This document shows, in pieces, positions 25,692 through 33,943 of a stretch of DNA of 41,317 nucleotides. The stretch comes from an uncultured Pelagibacteraceae bacterium (GTDB lineage: Bacteria; Pseudomonadota; Alphaproteobacteria; Pelagibacterales; Pelagibacteraceae), in the NCBI GenBank assembly GCA_902540235.1, contig CACBLI010000011.1, positions 1-41,317 of the forward strand. The letters are read 5' to 3'. Both the position numbers and the translations under genes were made by a program. The notes under the pieces are model-generated. The model made no database searches, had not been told where the DNA came from, and saw only the letters and a list, made by a program, of their open reading frames with translations. The first letter of the stretch is position 1. Every line of letters starts with the position of its first letter.

Positions 25692-27014
25692 ATGTCAAAT
25701 ATTTTTGTAATAAAAAAAAAAATAAATAGTTTTTATAACAAGAGAATAAGTGTAAGCGGTGATAAAAGCTTGAGTATCAGATGGGTGCTTTTAGCTTCCC
25801 TCGCAAATGGAAAATCAAAATCTTTTAACCTTCTTAACTCTGATGACGTCAAAGCATCAATTGAGGCAGTTAAAAAACTCGGGATCAGAGTTAAATTAAA
25901 AAAAAATTTTTGTGAAATTTACGGTAAGGGCCTTGACGGTTATAAATACAAAAAAAATATCGTTATCAATGCTAAAAATTCAGGAACCTTAGGAAGATTA
26001 ATGTTAGGCTTACTGGTAAACTCTGAAGAAGAAATAAGGATTATTGGCGACAAAAGTCTTTCAAACAGAGATTTTAAAAGAGTTGCAGATCCACTAAGAA
26101 AATTTGGAGTAAAATTCAAACTTACAAATAATAAAAACTTACCTTTAACTATTTTAGGCAACAAAAATTTAAAACCGATAAGATATAATGAAAATAGAGG
26201 ATCTGCCCAATGTAAAAGCAGTGTAATATTTGCAGGTCTGAGAACTGAAGGCACAACAATAGTAAAAGCCAAAAAATCCAGGAACCATACAGAATTGTTG
26301 TGTAAATATCTTAAACTACCTATAAGATTATCAAAAAAAAGAGGGTATGATCTAATTAAAATTGAAAAAGCAAAAAAATTAAAATCTTTTAATTACAACA
26401 TTCCATCTGATATTAGTTCGGCAGCTTTTTTTATAGTACTTGCGTGTTTGACAGAAAATTCAAATTTGACAATAAAAAATGTTAATATAAATGAAACTAG
26501 AATTGGAATAATAATTATCTTAAAGAAAATGGGAGTCGAGATAATTTTTAAGAATAAAAAATTATATAAAGGTGAATATACTGCGGATATTTTTGTTAAA
26601 AGTTCAAAAAATATAAAGCCGATTAACTGTCCAACTAAATTAAATTCTAGTTCAATAGATGAATTTCTTTTAATTTTTTTAGTAGCTGCAAGAGCAAAGG
26701 GGGTGTCTTTTTTCAAAAATTTAAGTGAACTTAACAAGAAAGAAAGTCCAAGACTTAAATGGGGGGCTAAAATCTTAAATTTGATGGGAATCAAAAATGA
26801 GATAAAAGGTAGTTCTATTAAAATTTTTGGAAATCCTGATATTAATATAAAAAAAAAAATTGTAATTAAGAACTATCTTAAAGATCATAGAATATTTATG
26901 TCTTCAACAATAGCGGCATTGACATTTGGTGGTGAATGGCACATACATGATAAAAATTCAATAAATACATCATTTCCAAACTTTTTGAAAATTTTAAAAG
27001 AAATACAGAAATGA
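25692..27014 (+). CDS. aroA: 3-phosphoshikimate 1-carboxyvinyltransferase (EPSP synthase)
   Basis: Transfers the enolpyruvyl group of PEP to shikimate-3-phosphate on the way to chorismate. 440 aa with the family segments recognisable though divergent: GDKSLSIRW at the N-terminus, NSGTLGRLM for PEP binding, SAQCKSS for shikimate phosphate, DEFLL with the catalytic aspartate, and KESPRL with the second acid. Starts five bases after lptB and overlaps cmk by four; aroA-cmk-rpsA-ihfB is a conserved alphaproteobacterial cluster. Eleven-A runs occur near both ends of the gene. Confidence 0.94.
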   Translation: MSNIFVIKKKINSFYNKRISVSGDKSLSIRWVLLASLANGKSKSFNLLNSDDVKASIEAVKKLGIRVKLKKNFCEIYGKGLDGYKYKKNIVINAKNSGTLGRLMLGLLVNSEEEIRIIGDKSLSNRDFKRVADPLRKFGVKFKLTNNKNLPLTILGNKNLKPIRYNENRGSAQCKSSVIFAGLRTEGTTIVKAKKSRNHTELLCKYLKLPIRLSKKRGYDLIKIEKAKKLKSFNYNIPSDISSAAFFIVLACLTENSNLTIKNVNINETRIGIIIILKKMGVEIIFKNKKLYKGEYTADIFVKSSKNIKPINCPTKLNSSSIDEFLLIFLVAARAKGVSFFKNLSELNKKESPRLKWGAKILNLMGIKNEIKGSSIKIFGNPDINIKKKIVIKNYLKDHRIFMSSTIAALTFGGEWHIHDKNSINTSFPNFLKILKEIQK

Positions 27015-27679
27015 GAATAAACATAAAAAAAATAAAAATTGCAATTGACTCACCAGCTGCGGCTGGAGCAGGTACTTTAGCAAAAAAGATATCAAATCAT
27101 TATAATTTATTCTATCTTGATACAGGTAAAATTTATAGATACATAGCTCATTTAAAAATTAGATATCCCAAAAAATTTTGTAATAGCTTTATTAAAAAAA
27201 AAATTAAAAGCCTCAAGATACAAGAGCTAAAAAAGAAAGAATTAATTTCCGATCTTGTTGGACTTGAAGCATCTAGAATTTCACAAAAAAAAATTATTCG
27301 TAAAATGGTTCACAAATTTCAAGTAAAATGTGCATATATGCCTCCGAAAGGCTATAATGGATCTTGTTTAGATGGGAGAGATATCGCGTACAATATTGTA
27401 CCAGATGCAGATTTTAAATTTTTTATTACTGCTAACTTGAAAACAAGGGCGCAGAGGAGATACAAAGAATTAAGATCAAATAACAATAAAGTAAATTTCA
27501 AGGAAGTGTTAAAAAGTATTAAAAAACGCGATAAAAGTGACTATAACCGAAAAATAGCTCCACTTAAGAAAACTAAAGATTCAGTATTGATAAACACTAC
27601 AAAGTTATCTAAAAGGTCCTGCTTTTTAAAAATAAAAAAAATTATAGACAAAAAAATACGTATTAATGGAAATTTATAA
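27011..27679 (+). CDS. cmk: Cytidylate kinase with atypical P-loop
   Basis: Phosphorylates CMP and dCMP to the diphosphates. The 222-residue protein keeps most family landmarks: LDTGKIYR for nucleotide recognition, DGRDI with its downstream PDA, and the lid/arginine segment RDKSDYNRKIAPL. The Walker A loop is changed: residues 14-22 read SPAAAGAGT where GPxxxGKGT is normal, so both the first glycine and the lysine that holds the ATP phosphates are missing. Frame and flanking sequence are intact, so this is not a pseudogene by ordinary signs. It sits in its expected place between aroA and rpsA, overlapping both (4 and 14 bases). Confidence 0.88.
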   Translation: MRINIKKIKIAIDSPAAAGAGTLAKKISNHYNLFYLDTGKIYRYIAHLKIRYPKKFCNSFIKKKIKSLKIQELKKKELISDLVGLEASRISQKKIIRKMVHKFQVKCAYMPPKGYNGSCLDGRDIAYNIVPDADFKFFITANLKTRAQRRYKELRSNNNKVNFKEVLKSIKKRDKSDYNRKIAPLKKTKDSVLINTTKLSKRSCFLKIKKIIDKKIRINGNL

Positions 27680-29393
27680 AGATTTATCAAATCCAGCATC
27701 AAAAGAATTCAAAGATTTACTTAATAGTCAGTTATCTAAATCACAAATTGAAGAAGGAAAAATTATTGAGGGAAAAATAAATAAAATCACAGAAAAATTT
27801 GTTTTTTTATTTGTTGAAGGTTTAAAAAGTGAACCAGTTTTAGATATCAACGAATTAAAAAATATGGGATTAGAAGAAAAAATTAAAATAGGTGAAAAAA
27901 TTTCAGTACTGTTAGAAAAAATAGAAGATAAAAATGGTGAAGTTTTAGTTTCAGCAAGCAAAGCACAAAAAATAAAAGGTTGGGATAGGCTTGTAGAGGC
28001 TTATGAAAAAAATGAACCTATAATGGGTAAAATTACATCTAAATGTAAAGGTGGCTGCATTGTTGAACACATAGATACCGGCTCTTTAATGTTCCTACCA
28101 GGTTCACAAATAAGTGATAAACCATTAAAAGATATAAGTCACTTAATGAATGAGCCACAAAAGTTTGCTTTAATTAAGTTAGACAAAGTTCGAGGTAACG
28201 CATGTGTTTCAAGAAGAGAAATAATATCAAATTTTAAAAAGGAAGATAAAGCAAAAATAGTTGATAAGTATAAAGTTGGAGATATTATTAAAAATGCAGA
28301 AGTCAAAGGTTATAGTACTTTTGGATGTTTTTTTAATGTGAATGATGAGATAGATGTTTTAGTACATCTTCAGGAGATTTCATACTCTAGGGTAAATCAC
28401 CCAGATGAAGTATTTAATATTGGTGAAAAACACGACCTAAAAGTTATATCTGTTGATAAGGAAAAACTTCAAGTTGGATGTTCAGTAAAACAGTTGTCAC
28501 CAGATCCATTTGAGCATATTGAAAATTATGAGTTAAATAAAGTTTATAAAGCTAAAGTCATGAAAATTATGGATTTTGGTGCATTCTGCGAATTAGAACC
28601 CGGATTAACCACATTATTACATTCAAGTGAACTCAGTTGGACCAAAAAAAATGTTTCAGCAAAAAAGATGTTCAATATTGGTGATGAAATAGACTGTATC
28701 ATAACAGAAATAGATAAAGAAAAAAGAAGAGTAGCCATTTCTCATAGATTGACAAAAGAAAATCCCTTCAAAACTTTTGAAAATAAATATCCACTTAATA
28801 CAATTTTAGATGCTGAGGTTGTAAACAAAAACGAATACTCATTATTTGTAAAAGCAAAAGATATAGACATAGACGCATTTTTACATTGCAATGATTTGAC
28901 TTATTTCAACAATGGCGAAGAAGAACTATCAAAATATAAAAAAGGTGACGTAATAAAAGTTAAAGTGTTAGAAATAAAAATCACAGATCAAAAAATTAGA
29001 GTTGGATTAAAACAAACACAACCTGATCCATTTGATTGGTTTAAAGATAAGAAAATTAATCAAACAATAACTGTAAAAATTATTTCTACAGACAATAAAG
29101 GTTTAATTGTAAGACCAGAGGGGTGTGAAATGGATTTTGTAATTAAAAAATCTCAAATTGCTATTAATAGCGCTGATGCTCGACCTTCTAGATTCACTGG
29201 TGGAGAAAAAATTGATTGTGCTATTGCCGATTTAGATTTTCAAAAAAGGAAGGTGTCATTAAGCATGAAGCTTCTAGAAGAAATTGAAAAAAAAGAGGCT
29301 CTAGATAAATATGGAGCTGAGGGATCAGGTAAAAACCTTCCTTTTTCTTCTCTTTCAGAGGATTTGAAAAAAAAAGGTGAAGATAAAAAATAA
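27666..29393 (+). CDS. rpsA: 30S ribosomal protein S1
   Basis: mRNA-binding protein that brings transcripts to the 30S subunit. The 575-residue protein consists of six S1 (OB-fold) repeats; the later repeats carry the usual strand pattern GAFCELEPGLTTLLHSSELSW and GCFFNVNDEIDVLVH. Length and repeat number are normal for Proteobacteria. The start overlaps cmk by 14 bases. Good Shine-Dalgarno sites are rare in this window, so S1-dependent initiation is presumably important here (inference). Confidence 0.96.
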   Translation: MEIYKDLSNPASKEFKDLLNSQLSKSQIEEGKIIEGKINKITEKFVFLFVEGLKSEPVLDINELKNMGLEEKIKIGEKISVLLEKIEDKNGEVLVSASKAQKIKGWDRLVEAYEKNEPIMGKITSKCKGGCIVEHIDTGSLMFLPGSQISDKPLKDISHLMNEPQKFALIKLDKVRGNACVSRREIISNFKKEDKAKIVDKYKVGDIIKNAEVKGYSTFGCFFNVNDEIDVLVHLQEISYSRVNHPDEVFNIGEKHDLKVISVDKEKLQVGCSVKQLSPDPFEHIENYELNKVYKAKVMKIMDFGAFCELEPGLTTLLHSSELSWTKKNVSAKKMFNIGDEIDCIITEIDKEKRRVAISHRLTKENPFKTFENKYPLNTILDAEVVNKNEYSLFVKAKDIDIDAFLHCNDLTYFNNGEEELSKYKKGDVIKVKVLEIKITDQKIRVGLKQTQPDPFDWFKDKKINQTITVKIISTDNKGLIVRPEGCEMDFVIKKSQIAINSADARPSRFTGGEKIDCAIADLDFQKRKVSLSMKLLEEIEKKEALDKYGAEGSGKNLPFSSLSEDLKKKGEDKK

Positions 29394-29401
29394 ATAATTT
29401 T

Positions 29402-29407
29402 AAAGGA
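29402..29407 (+). promoter_or_regulatory. Ribosome binding site for the TTG start of ihfB
   Basis: AAAGGA seven bases before TTG 29415. It decides the unusual start, since no ATG lies near the expected N-terminus. Confidence 0.6.
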
Positions 29408-29414
29408 TTTATTT

Positions 29415-29708
29415 TTGACTACTGTTAAATCTAAACTTTTAGCCCAATTATCAAATAATTATCCAAATTTTCTAAAAAAAGATTTAGAAAAATTTTCCAA
29501 TATAATTCTAAACGAAATAAAAAATACTCTTAAGAGAGGTGAAAGAGTAGAGCTAAGAGGATTTGGTATATTTTCAACAAATATCCAAAAAGCAAGAATT
29601 TCTAGGAATCCTAAAACTGGTGAAAAAGTGAATACACCCACAAAAAAAACTATTCACTTTAAAATGTCAAAAGAAATGTTTAAAAAATTAAATAATGAGA
29701 AAGAATAA
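29415..29708 (+). CDS. ihfB: Integration host factor subunit beta (HU/IHF family)
   Basis: DNA-bending protein of 97 aa. The arm carries the family signature ELRGFGIFSTNIQKARISRN with the proline replaced region PKTGEKV after it; the N-terminal helices match HU/IHF. The call as beta subunit rests on its place directly after rpsA, which is conserved across Proteobacteria. Start is TTG at 29415, supported by AAAGGA upstream. It overlaps pyrF by 14 bases. Confidence 0.9.
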   Translation: MTTVKSKLLAQLSNNYPNFLKKDLEKFSNIILNEIKNTLKRGERVELRGFGIFSTNIQKARISRNPKTGEKVNTPTKKTIHFKMSKEMFKKLNNEKE

Positions 29709-30366
29709 AATTTTTGTTGCTTGCGATACAACCAAAATTTCAAAAGTAAATGAAATAATTAAGAAAACACAGAATAATAAGATCAAAGTTGGCTACAAAT
29801 TTGGATTGGAATTCCTAAATTCAAAAAATGGCAGAAACTTTTTATCTAAATTAAAAAATAAGATAACTTTTATTGATCTCAAACTCCATGATATACCAAA
29901 TACATGTGTCTCAACAATTAATGCAATAAAGGACTTAAGAGCAAATTATTTAACAATTCATATAAGCTCTGGTCTGGATGTGCTCAAAGCATGCAAAAAA
30001 GTTTCCGGAAAAACTAAGCTGACTGGTGTAACAGTTTTAACATCCCTTAATAATAAGTCCCTAAAAGAGATTGGATTTAATAAACAATTGAAAAAATTGG
30101 TTTATCATCAAGCAAAATTAGCGAGTAAAGCAAAACTCGATGCCATAGTTTGTAGTCCTCAAGAGGTAAAATTTGTTAAACAAGTTTTTAAAAAAGAAAT
30201 AATAACACCTGGAATTAGAATTAGTCATAAAAATGATGACCAAAAAAGAGTTTTAAAACCAAAACAAGCTTATAAAAATGGTAGTGATTGGTTAGTTATT
30301 GGAAGACCTATCACCAGAGGTAATATTAAAAAAAATATTCAGTCATTAGTTGATCATTTAAATTAA
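29695..30366 (+). CDS. pyrF: Orotidine 5'-phosphate decarboxylase
   Basis: Last step of UMP synthesis. 223 aa TIM barrel with the catalytic D61-x-K63-x-x-D66 array in DLKLHDIPNT and the C-terminal phosphate-binding VIGRPIT. It overlaps ihfB by 14 bases and shares one base with trpF. Many alphaproteobacteria have lapA and/or no pyrF between ihfB and trpF, so this position is a lineage-specific insertion, or a replacement. Confidence 0.94.
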   Translation: MRKNKIFVACDTTKISKVNEIIKKTQNNKIKVGYKFGLEFLNSKNGRNFLSKLKNKITFIDLKLHDIPNTCVSTINAIKDLRANYLTIHISSGLDVLKACKKVSGKTKLTGVTVLTSLNNKSLKEIGFNKQLKKLVYHQAKLASKAKLDAIVCSPQEVKFVKQVFKKEIITPGIRISHKNDDQKRVLKPKQAYKNGSDWLVIGRPITRGNIKKNIQSLVDHLN

Positions 30367-30995
30367 TGGCACTAAAATCAAAAATCTGTGGAATTTCAGA
30401 CACAAAAACTTTAAAATTTTTAGTTAATCATAAGAATTCTCCAGAGTTTGTTGGTTTCATAGTTAATTATCCAAAATCTATAAGATATGTAGATAAAAAA
30501 AAACTTGAAGAATTATTTAAAATAAAAAAAAAAAAATCATTATACGTAGCCGTGTTAGTCAATCCAAAAAGAAAGATTCTCGAAGAAATTAAGGATTTAC
30601 CTTTTGACTATTATCAACTTTACGATTGTGACTTTAAAGAAACAAGCGCTATTAAAGAAAAGTACAATAAAAAAATTATTTCAGCTATAACTGTGAAAAA
30701 TGAACACGACGTAAAAAAGTATAAATCATATACAAATGTTGCGGATATATTTTTATTTGACAGTAAAGGGTACGAAAAAAGTATGTCTTTCAATCACTCG
30801 TATATTAAAGATATAAATTTTAAAAAAGAGGTAATGTTAGCGGGTGATATTCAAGTAAATGATGATCTTGAAAAATATAATAAAATAGCAGATATTATAG
30901 ATATATCTGGAGGATTAGAGTCCTTTGGATTTAAAGATATTTCCAAAATAGAAATTTTTTTAAAAAAAATGCAAAATTTTAATAATGAAAATTAA
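30366..30995 (+). CDS. trpF: Phosphoribosylanthranilate isomerase, divergent
   Basis: Isomerises phosphoribosyl-anthranilate in tryptophan synthesis. 209 aa. The catalytic pair is present: C8 in KICG and D132 in LFDS. But the phosphate-binding elements are changed: the GGTGxxFDW motif after the aspartate reads KGYEKSMSFNH, AGGL reads AGDI (159-162), and DVSSGVE reads DISGGLE. A run of 13 A at 30524-30536 encodes four lysines (54-57). Shares its first base with the pyrF stop and overlaps trpB by 11 bases. Family call rests on KICG, overall barrel pattern and its place before trpB. Confidence 0.88.
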   Translation: MALKSKICGISDTKTLKFLVNHKNSPEFVGFIVNYPKSIRYVDKKKLEELFKIKKKKSLYVAVLVNPKRKILEEIKDLPFDYYQLYDCDFKETSAIKEKYNKKIISAITVKNEHDVKKYKSYTNVADIFLFDSKGYEKSMSFNHSYIKDINFKKEVMLAGDIQVNDDLEKYNKIADIIDISGGLESFGFKDISKIEIFLKKMQNFNNEN

Positions 30996-32214
30996 AAAAA
31001 ATATTCCATTAATTGATCAGCACGATAAATTTGGATTTTGGGGTGGGAAGTTTGGTGGCAGTTTTATTCCCGAGACACTAAAGAAACCAATAGAAGATTT
31101 AACTGATGAATTTAAAAAACTTAGAAAAGACAAAAAATTTTTAAAAAAAAGAGATTTTTACTTTAAAAATTATGTAGGCTCACCAACCTCTTTTATCAAG
31201 CTAGAAAATTTATCAAGCTATTTGGGTGGAGCACAAATTTGGGCAAAAGTGGTCTCCGAAGCAAACGGTGGAGCTCATAAAATATATAACGCAACAGTTC
31301 ATGCCCTTATTTGTAAAGCTATGGGAAAAAAATATATAATTGGTGATACAGGGGCTGGATATGCAGGAAAAATGTTAAGTATGGCAGCCAAAAAATTTGG
31401 GTTAAAGTGCAAAATTTTTATGGGAGCTAAGGATATAAAAAGACAAAAACCCAACTGCGATGCAATGAAAAGAAATGGTGCAGAAATTGTACCTGTTTAT
31501 TCTGGTAGCCAAACTTTGGTTGATGCTGTTAGCGAATGTATGAGATATTGGGTTTCTAATTGTGATAATACTCATATGTGTGTTGGATCCACAGTTGGTC
31601 CAAATATTTTTGTTAAAATCTGTGGTTGGAGTACTGCTCAAATTTCAAAAGAATTAAAAGCTCAACTAAAAGAAAAATTTAAAAAAATTCCAAAAAAATT
31701 AAAGCTTATTAACTGCGTTGGTGGTGGAAGTTCAGCATATGGTTTTTGGAGTGAATTTATAGATTTCAATAAAAAACATATTGAGTTAATAGGTGTAGAG
31801 GCAGGTGGACCAAAAAAATCGCTATTACATGCTGCACCTTTGAGTAGAAATGCCAAGATAGGAGTTTTACATGGAGCTGCATCATATGTTTGTCAAAATA
31901 ATGAAGGCCAAATTCATGAAACAGAGTCAATAAGCGCTGGACTTGATTATCCAGGTGTAAGTCCAATTCATTGTTTTTTAAAAGACACCAAAAGAGCAAG
32001 GTATACCTATGCCACAGATGAAGAGGCACTGAATGCATATCAGTTAGTAACTAAATTTGAGAAACTTAATCCAAGTCTTGAGCCAAGCCATGCTTTTGCA
32101 GAAGCTATTAAAATTGCACCTAAATTGAGCAAAGATACAATAATAATAGTTAATTCATGCGGAGATGCTAAGAAAGATAGAGATATTTTGAAAGAAAGAT
32201 TGGTCAAGAACTAA
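30985..32214 (+). CDS. trpB: Tryptophan synthase beta chain, divergent active site
   Basis: PLP enzyme joining indole and serine to tryptophan, working as an alpha2beta2 complex with TrpA. 409 aa, TrpB1-type length, with the PLP lysine K99 in GAHK, and GLDYPGV and ISAGLD segments intact. Yet several near-invariant positions differ (Salmonella numbering): catalytic E109 is D121, Q114-H115 of the serine carboxylate loop are Y126-A127, N236 of the phosphate loop is S250, S377 at the PLP nitrogen is C392, and K167 is V179. The segment REDLNHTGAHK reads VVSEANGGAHK (89-99). The frame is fully open, so this is divergence, not decay. Overlaps trpF by 11 bases and trpA by one. Confidence 0.9.
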   Translation: MKIKKNIPLIDQHDKFGFWGGKFGGSFIPETLKKPIEDLTDEFKKLRKDKKFLKKRDFYFKNYVGSPTSFIKLENLSSYLGGAQIWAKVVSEANGGAHKIYNATVHALICKAMGKKYIIGDTGAGYAGKMLSMAAKKFGLKCKIFMGAKDIKRQKPNCDAMKRNGAEIVPVYSGSQTLVDAVSECMRYWVSNCDNTHMCVGSTVGPNIFVKICGWSTAQISKELKAQLKEKFKKIPKKLKLINCVGGGSSAYGFWSEFIDFNKKHIELIGVEAGGPKKSLLHAAPLSRNAKIGVLHGAASYVCQNNEGQIHETESISAGLDYPGVSPIHCFLKDTKRARYTYATDEEALNAYQLVTKFEKLNPSLEPSHAFAEAIKIAPKLSKDTIIIVNSCGDAKKDRDILKERLVKN

Positions 32215-33017
32215 TGAAAAATTCATTAATAAATCAATCCTTTGAAAATGCAAGAAAAGAAAATAGACCTGCTCTTCTTACTTACACCGTTGCAGGCGAT
32301 AACACCAAAAAAAAATCTTTGGAAATTTTAAAATCTCTTTCCAATTATGTTGACATTTGTGAATTAGGATTTCCTCATAACACTCCTATTGCTGATGGTG
32401 GCCAAATTCAAACTAGCGCTTACAGAGCAATTAAAAATGGGATAAAGATAAATGATGTATTCTCAATAGTTAGTAATTTCAAACGGTCAAAAAAAGATAA
32501 ACCAATTATTTTAATGGGTTATTACAATATGGTTTATCAATACAATGAAAATAAATTTATTTTAAAATGTAAAAAAACTAAGGTAGATGGTTTAATTATC
32601 GTTGATTTTCCTTACCCAGAAAATAAAAATTTTGCTGATAAATGTAGAAAAAATAATATTAATTTTATTCAACTAATTTCACCAACTACCTCAAAATTAA
32701 GATTAAAAAAGATTATTAACGACTCTCATGATATGATCTATTATATAAGTATGCTTTCTACTACTGGGGGTAAGCTAAAAGTTTCTGCGAAAGAAATAAT
32801 TACACAATATCAAAAAATTAAGAATTATAATAAATCCAAAAATGTTGTAATTGGTTTCGGAATTACTGAAAAAACGATAAAATCACTTAAAAAAGCTGAT
32901 GGATTAGTTGTTGGAAGTGCAATTTGTAAAGAAATTACAAGGTCTATTAAAAAAAGACAAAATGCTGTCACAAATGTAATTAATCTTGTAAAAAGATTAA
33001 ATAATAAAATTAAATGA
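32214..33017 (+). CDS. trpA: Tryptophan synthase alpha chain
   Basis: Cleaves indole-glycerol phosphate to indole. 267 aa TIM barrel with both acids of catalysis, E50 (Salmonella E49) and D61 (D60), plus Y176 (Y175). The loop between the acids, normally PFSDPLADG, reads PHNTPIADG, so the interface residue D56 is T57. Loop 6, normally SRxGVTG, reads SMLSTTG: R179 and G181 are changed while T183 is kept. Overlaps accD by four bases, as in many alphaproteobacteria. trpC, trpD and trpE are not in this window. Confidence 0.92.
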   Translation: MKNSLINQSFENARKENRPALLTYTVAGDNTKKKSLEILKSLSNYVDICELGFPHNTPIADGGQIQTSAYRAIKNGIKINDVFSIVSNFKRSKKDKPIILMGYYNMVYQYNENKFILKCKKTKVDGLIIVDFPYPENKNFADKCRKNNINFIQLISPTTSKLRLKKIINDSHDMIYYISMLSTTGGKLKVSAKEIITQYQKIKNYNKSKNVVIGFGITEKTIKSLKKADGLVVGSAICKEITRSIKKRQNAVTNVINLVKRLNNKIK

Positions 33018-33943
33018 ATTGGATTACAAAAATAATTAAAGCAGGTGAAAAAATAAAGACTGCTATTCATAAAAGAGCAACAAAAGATGATATTCAAAAC
33101 AGTGATTGGACTTCTTGTTGCAAAGGCCCAATCTTAAAAAAAGAATTTGAACAAAACTTATGGGTTTGCCCAGATTGTAATAAGCACCTTAGAATAACTC
33201 CTAAACAGAGATTTGATATCTTATTTGGTAAAAATAATTATGAGATATTAAAAACACCAATACCGAATGATGATCCATTAGACTGGTCAGACTCTAAATC
33301 TTATAAAGAAAGATTAAAAACTGCGAGAAAAAAAACTGGTATGAACTGTGGAATGATGGTTGCATGTGGAACAATACATGATATTAAAATTACATCAGTT
33401 GCATCTGATTTCAATTTTTTAGGAGCCTCTATGGCTGCTGCAGAAGGTGAGGCTTTTTTGTATGGTGTGCAATATGCGATTGAAAATAAAACTCCGTTTT
33501 TATGTATAAGTGCTGGTGGTGGAATGAGAATGATGGAAAGTCTAATTTCTTTATCTCAAATGACCAGAACCACTGTTGCAATTAATGAGCTGAAAAAAAA
33601 TAATCTACCCTATCTTGTTTGCATAACTGATCCAACTGCAGGAGGAATTACTGCATCATACGCTATGTTAGGAGATATACATTTAGCCGAGCCAGGAGCA
33701 TTAATTGCCTTTGCGGGTGCTAGAGTAATTCAAGGAACAGTTAAAGAAGAACTGCCTGAGGGTTTTCAAAAAAGTGAGTATTTAGAAAAAACTGGTTTTG
33801 TTGACTTAATAGTGAATAGAAAGGATCTTTCAGAAAAAATAGGTACTTTATTATCAATATTGTTAAAGAAAAATTCTGTTATAAGCACTGAAGACAATGA
33901 AACTACAGAAGATACTCAGTCGCTTTCAAAAGTTGCATCCTAA
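33014..33943 (+). CDS. accD: Acetyl-CoA carboxylase carboxyltransferase subunit beta
   Basis: Partner of AccA in the carboxyltransferase step of fatty acid synthesis. 309 aa. The N-terminal zinc finger is irregular: C52 and C55 are in place, but the first pair is C35-C36 side by side rather than CxxC. Many alphaproteobacterial AccD have lost the finger entirely, so partial decay is plausible. The catalytic core is normal: GASMAAAEGEAFLYG, SAGGGMRMMESL, PTAGGITASYAMLGD. The 3' end overlaps folC by 47 bases, the longest overlap in the window. Confidence 0.95.
   Translation: MNWITKIIKAGEKIKTAIHKRATKDDIQNSDWTSCCKGPILKKEFEQNLWVCPDCNKHLRITPKQRFDILFGKNNYEILKTPIPNDDPLDWSDSKSYKERLKTARKKTGMNCGMMVACGTIHDIKITSVASDFNFLGASMAAAEGEAFLYGVQYAIENKTPFLCISAGGGMRMMESLISLSQMTRTTVAINELKKNNLPYLVCITDPTAGGITASYAMLGDIHLAEPGALIAFAGARVIQGTVKEELPEGFQKSEYLEKTGFVDLIVNRKDLSEKIGTLLSILLKKNSVISTEDNETTEDTQSLSKVAS

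Noticed and set aside
26393..26794. Minus-strand frame of 133 codons, hydrophobic
   Set aside because: Shadow of aroA; hydrophobicity follows from the reverse reading of lysine- and asparagine-rich codons.
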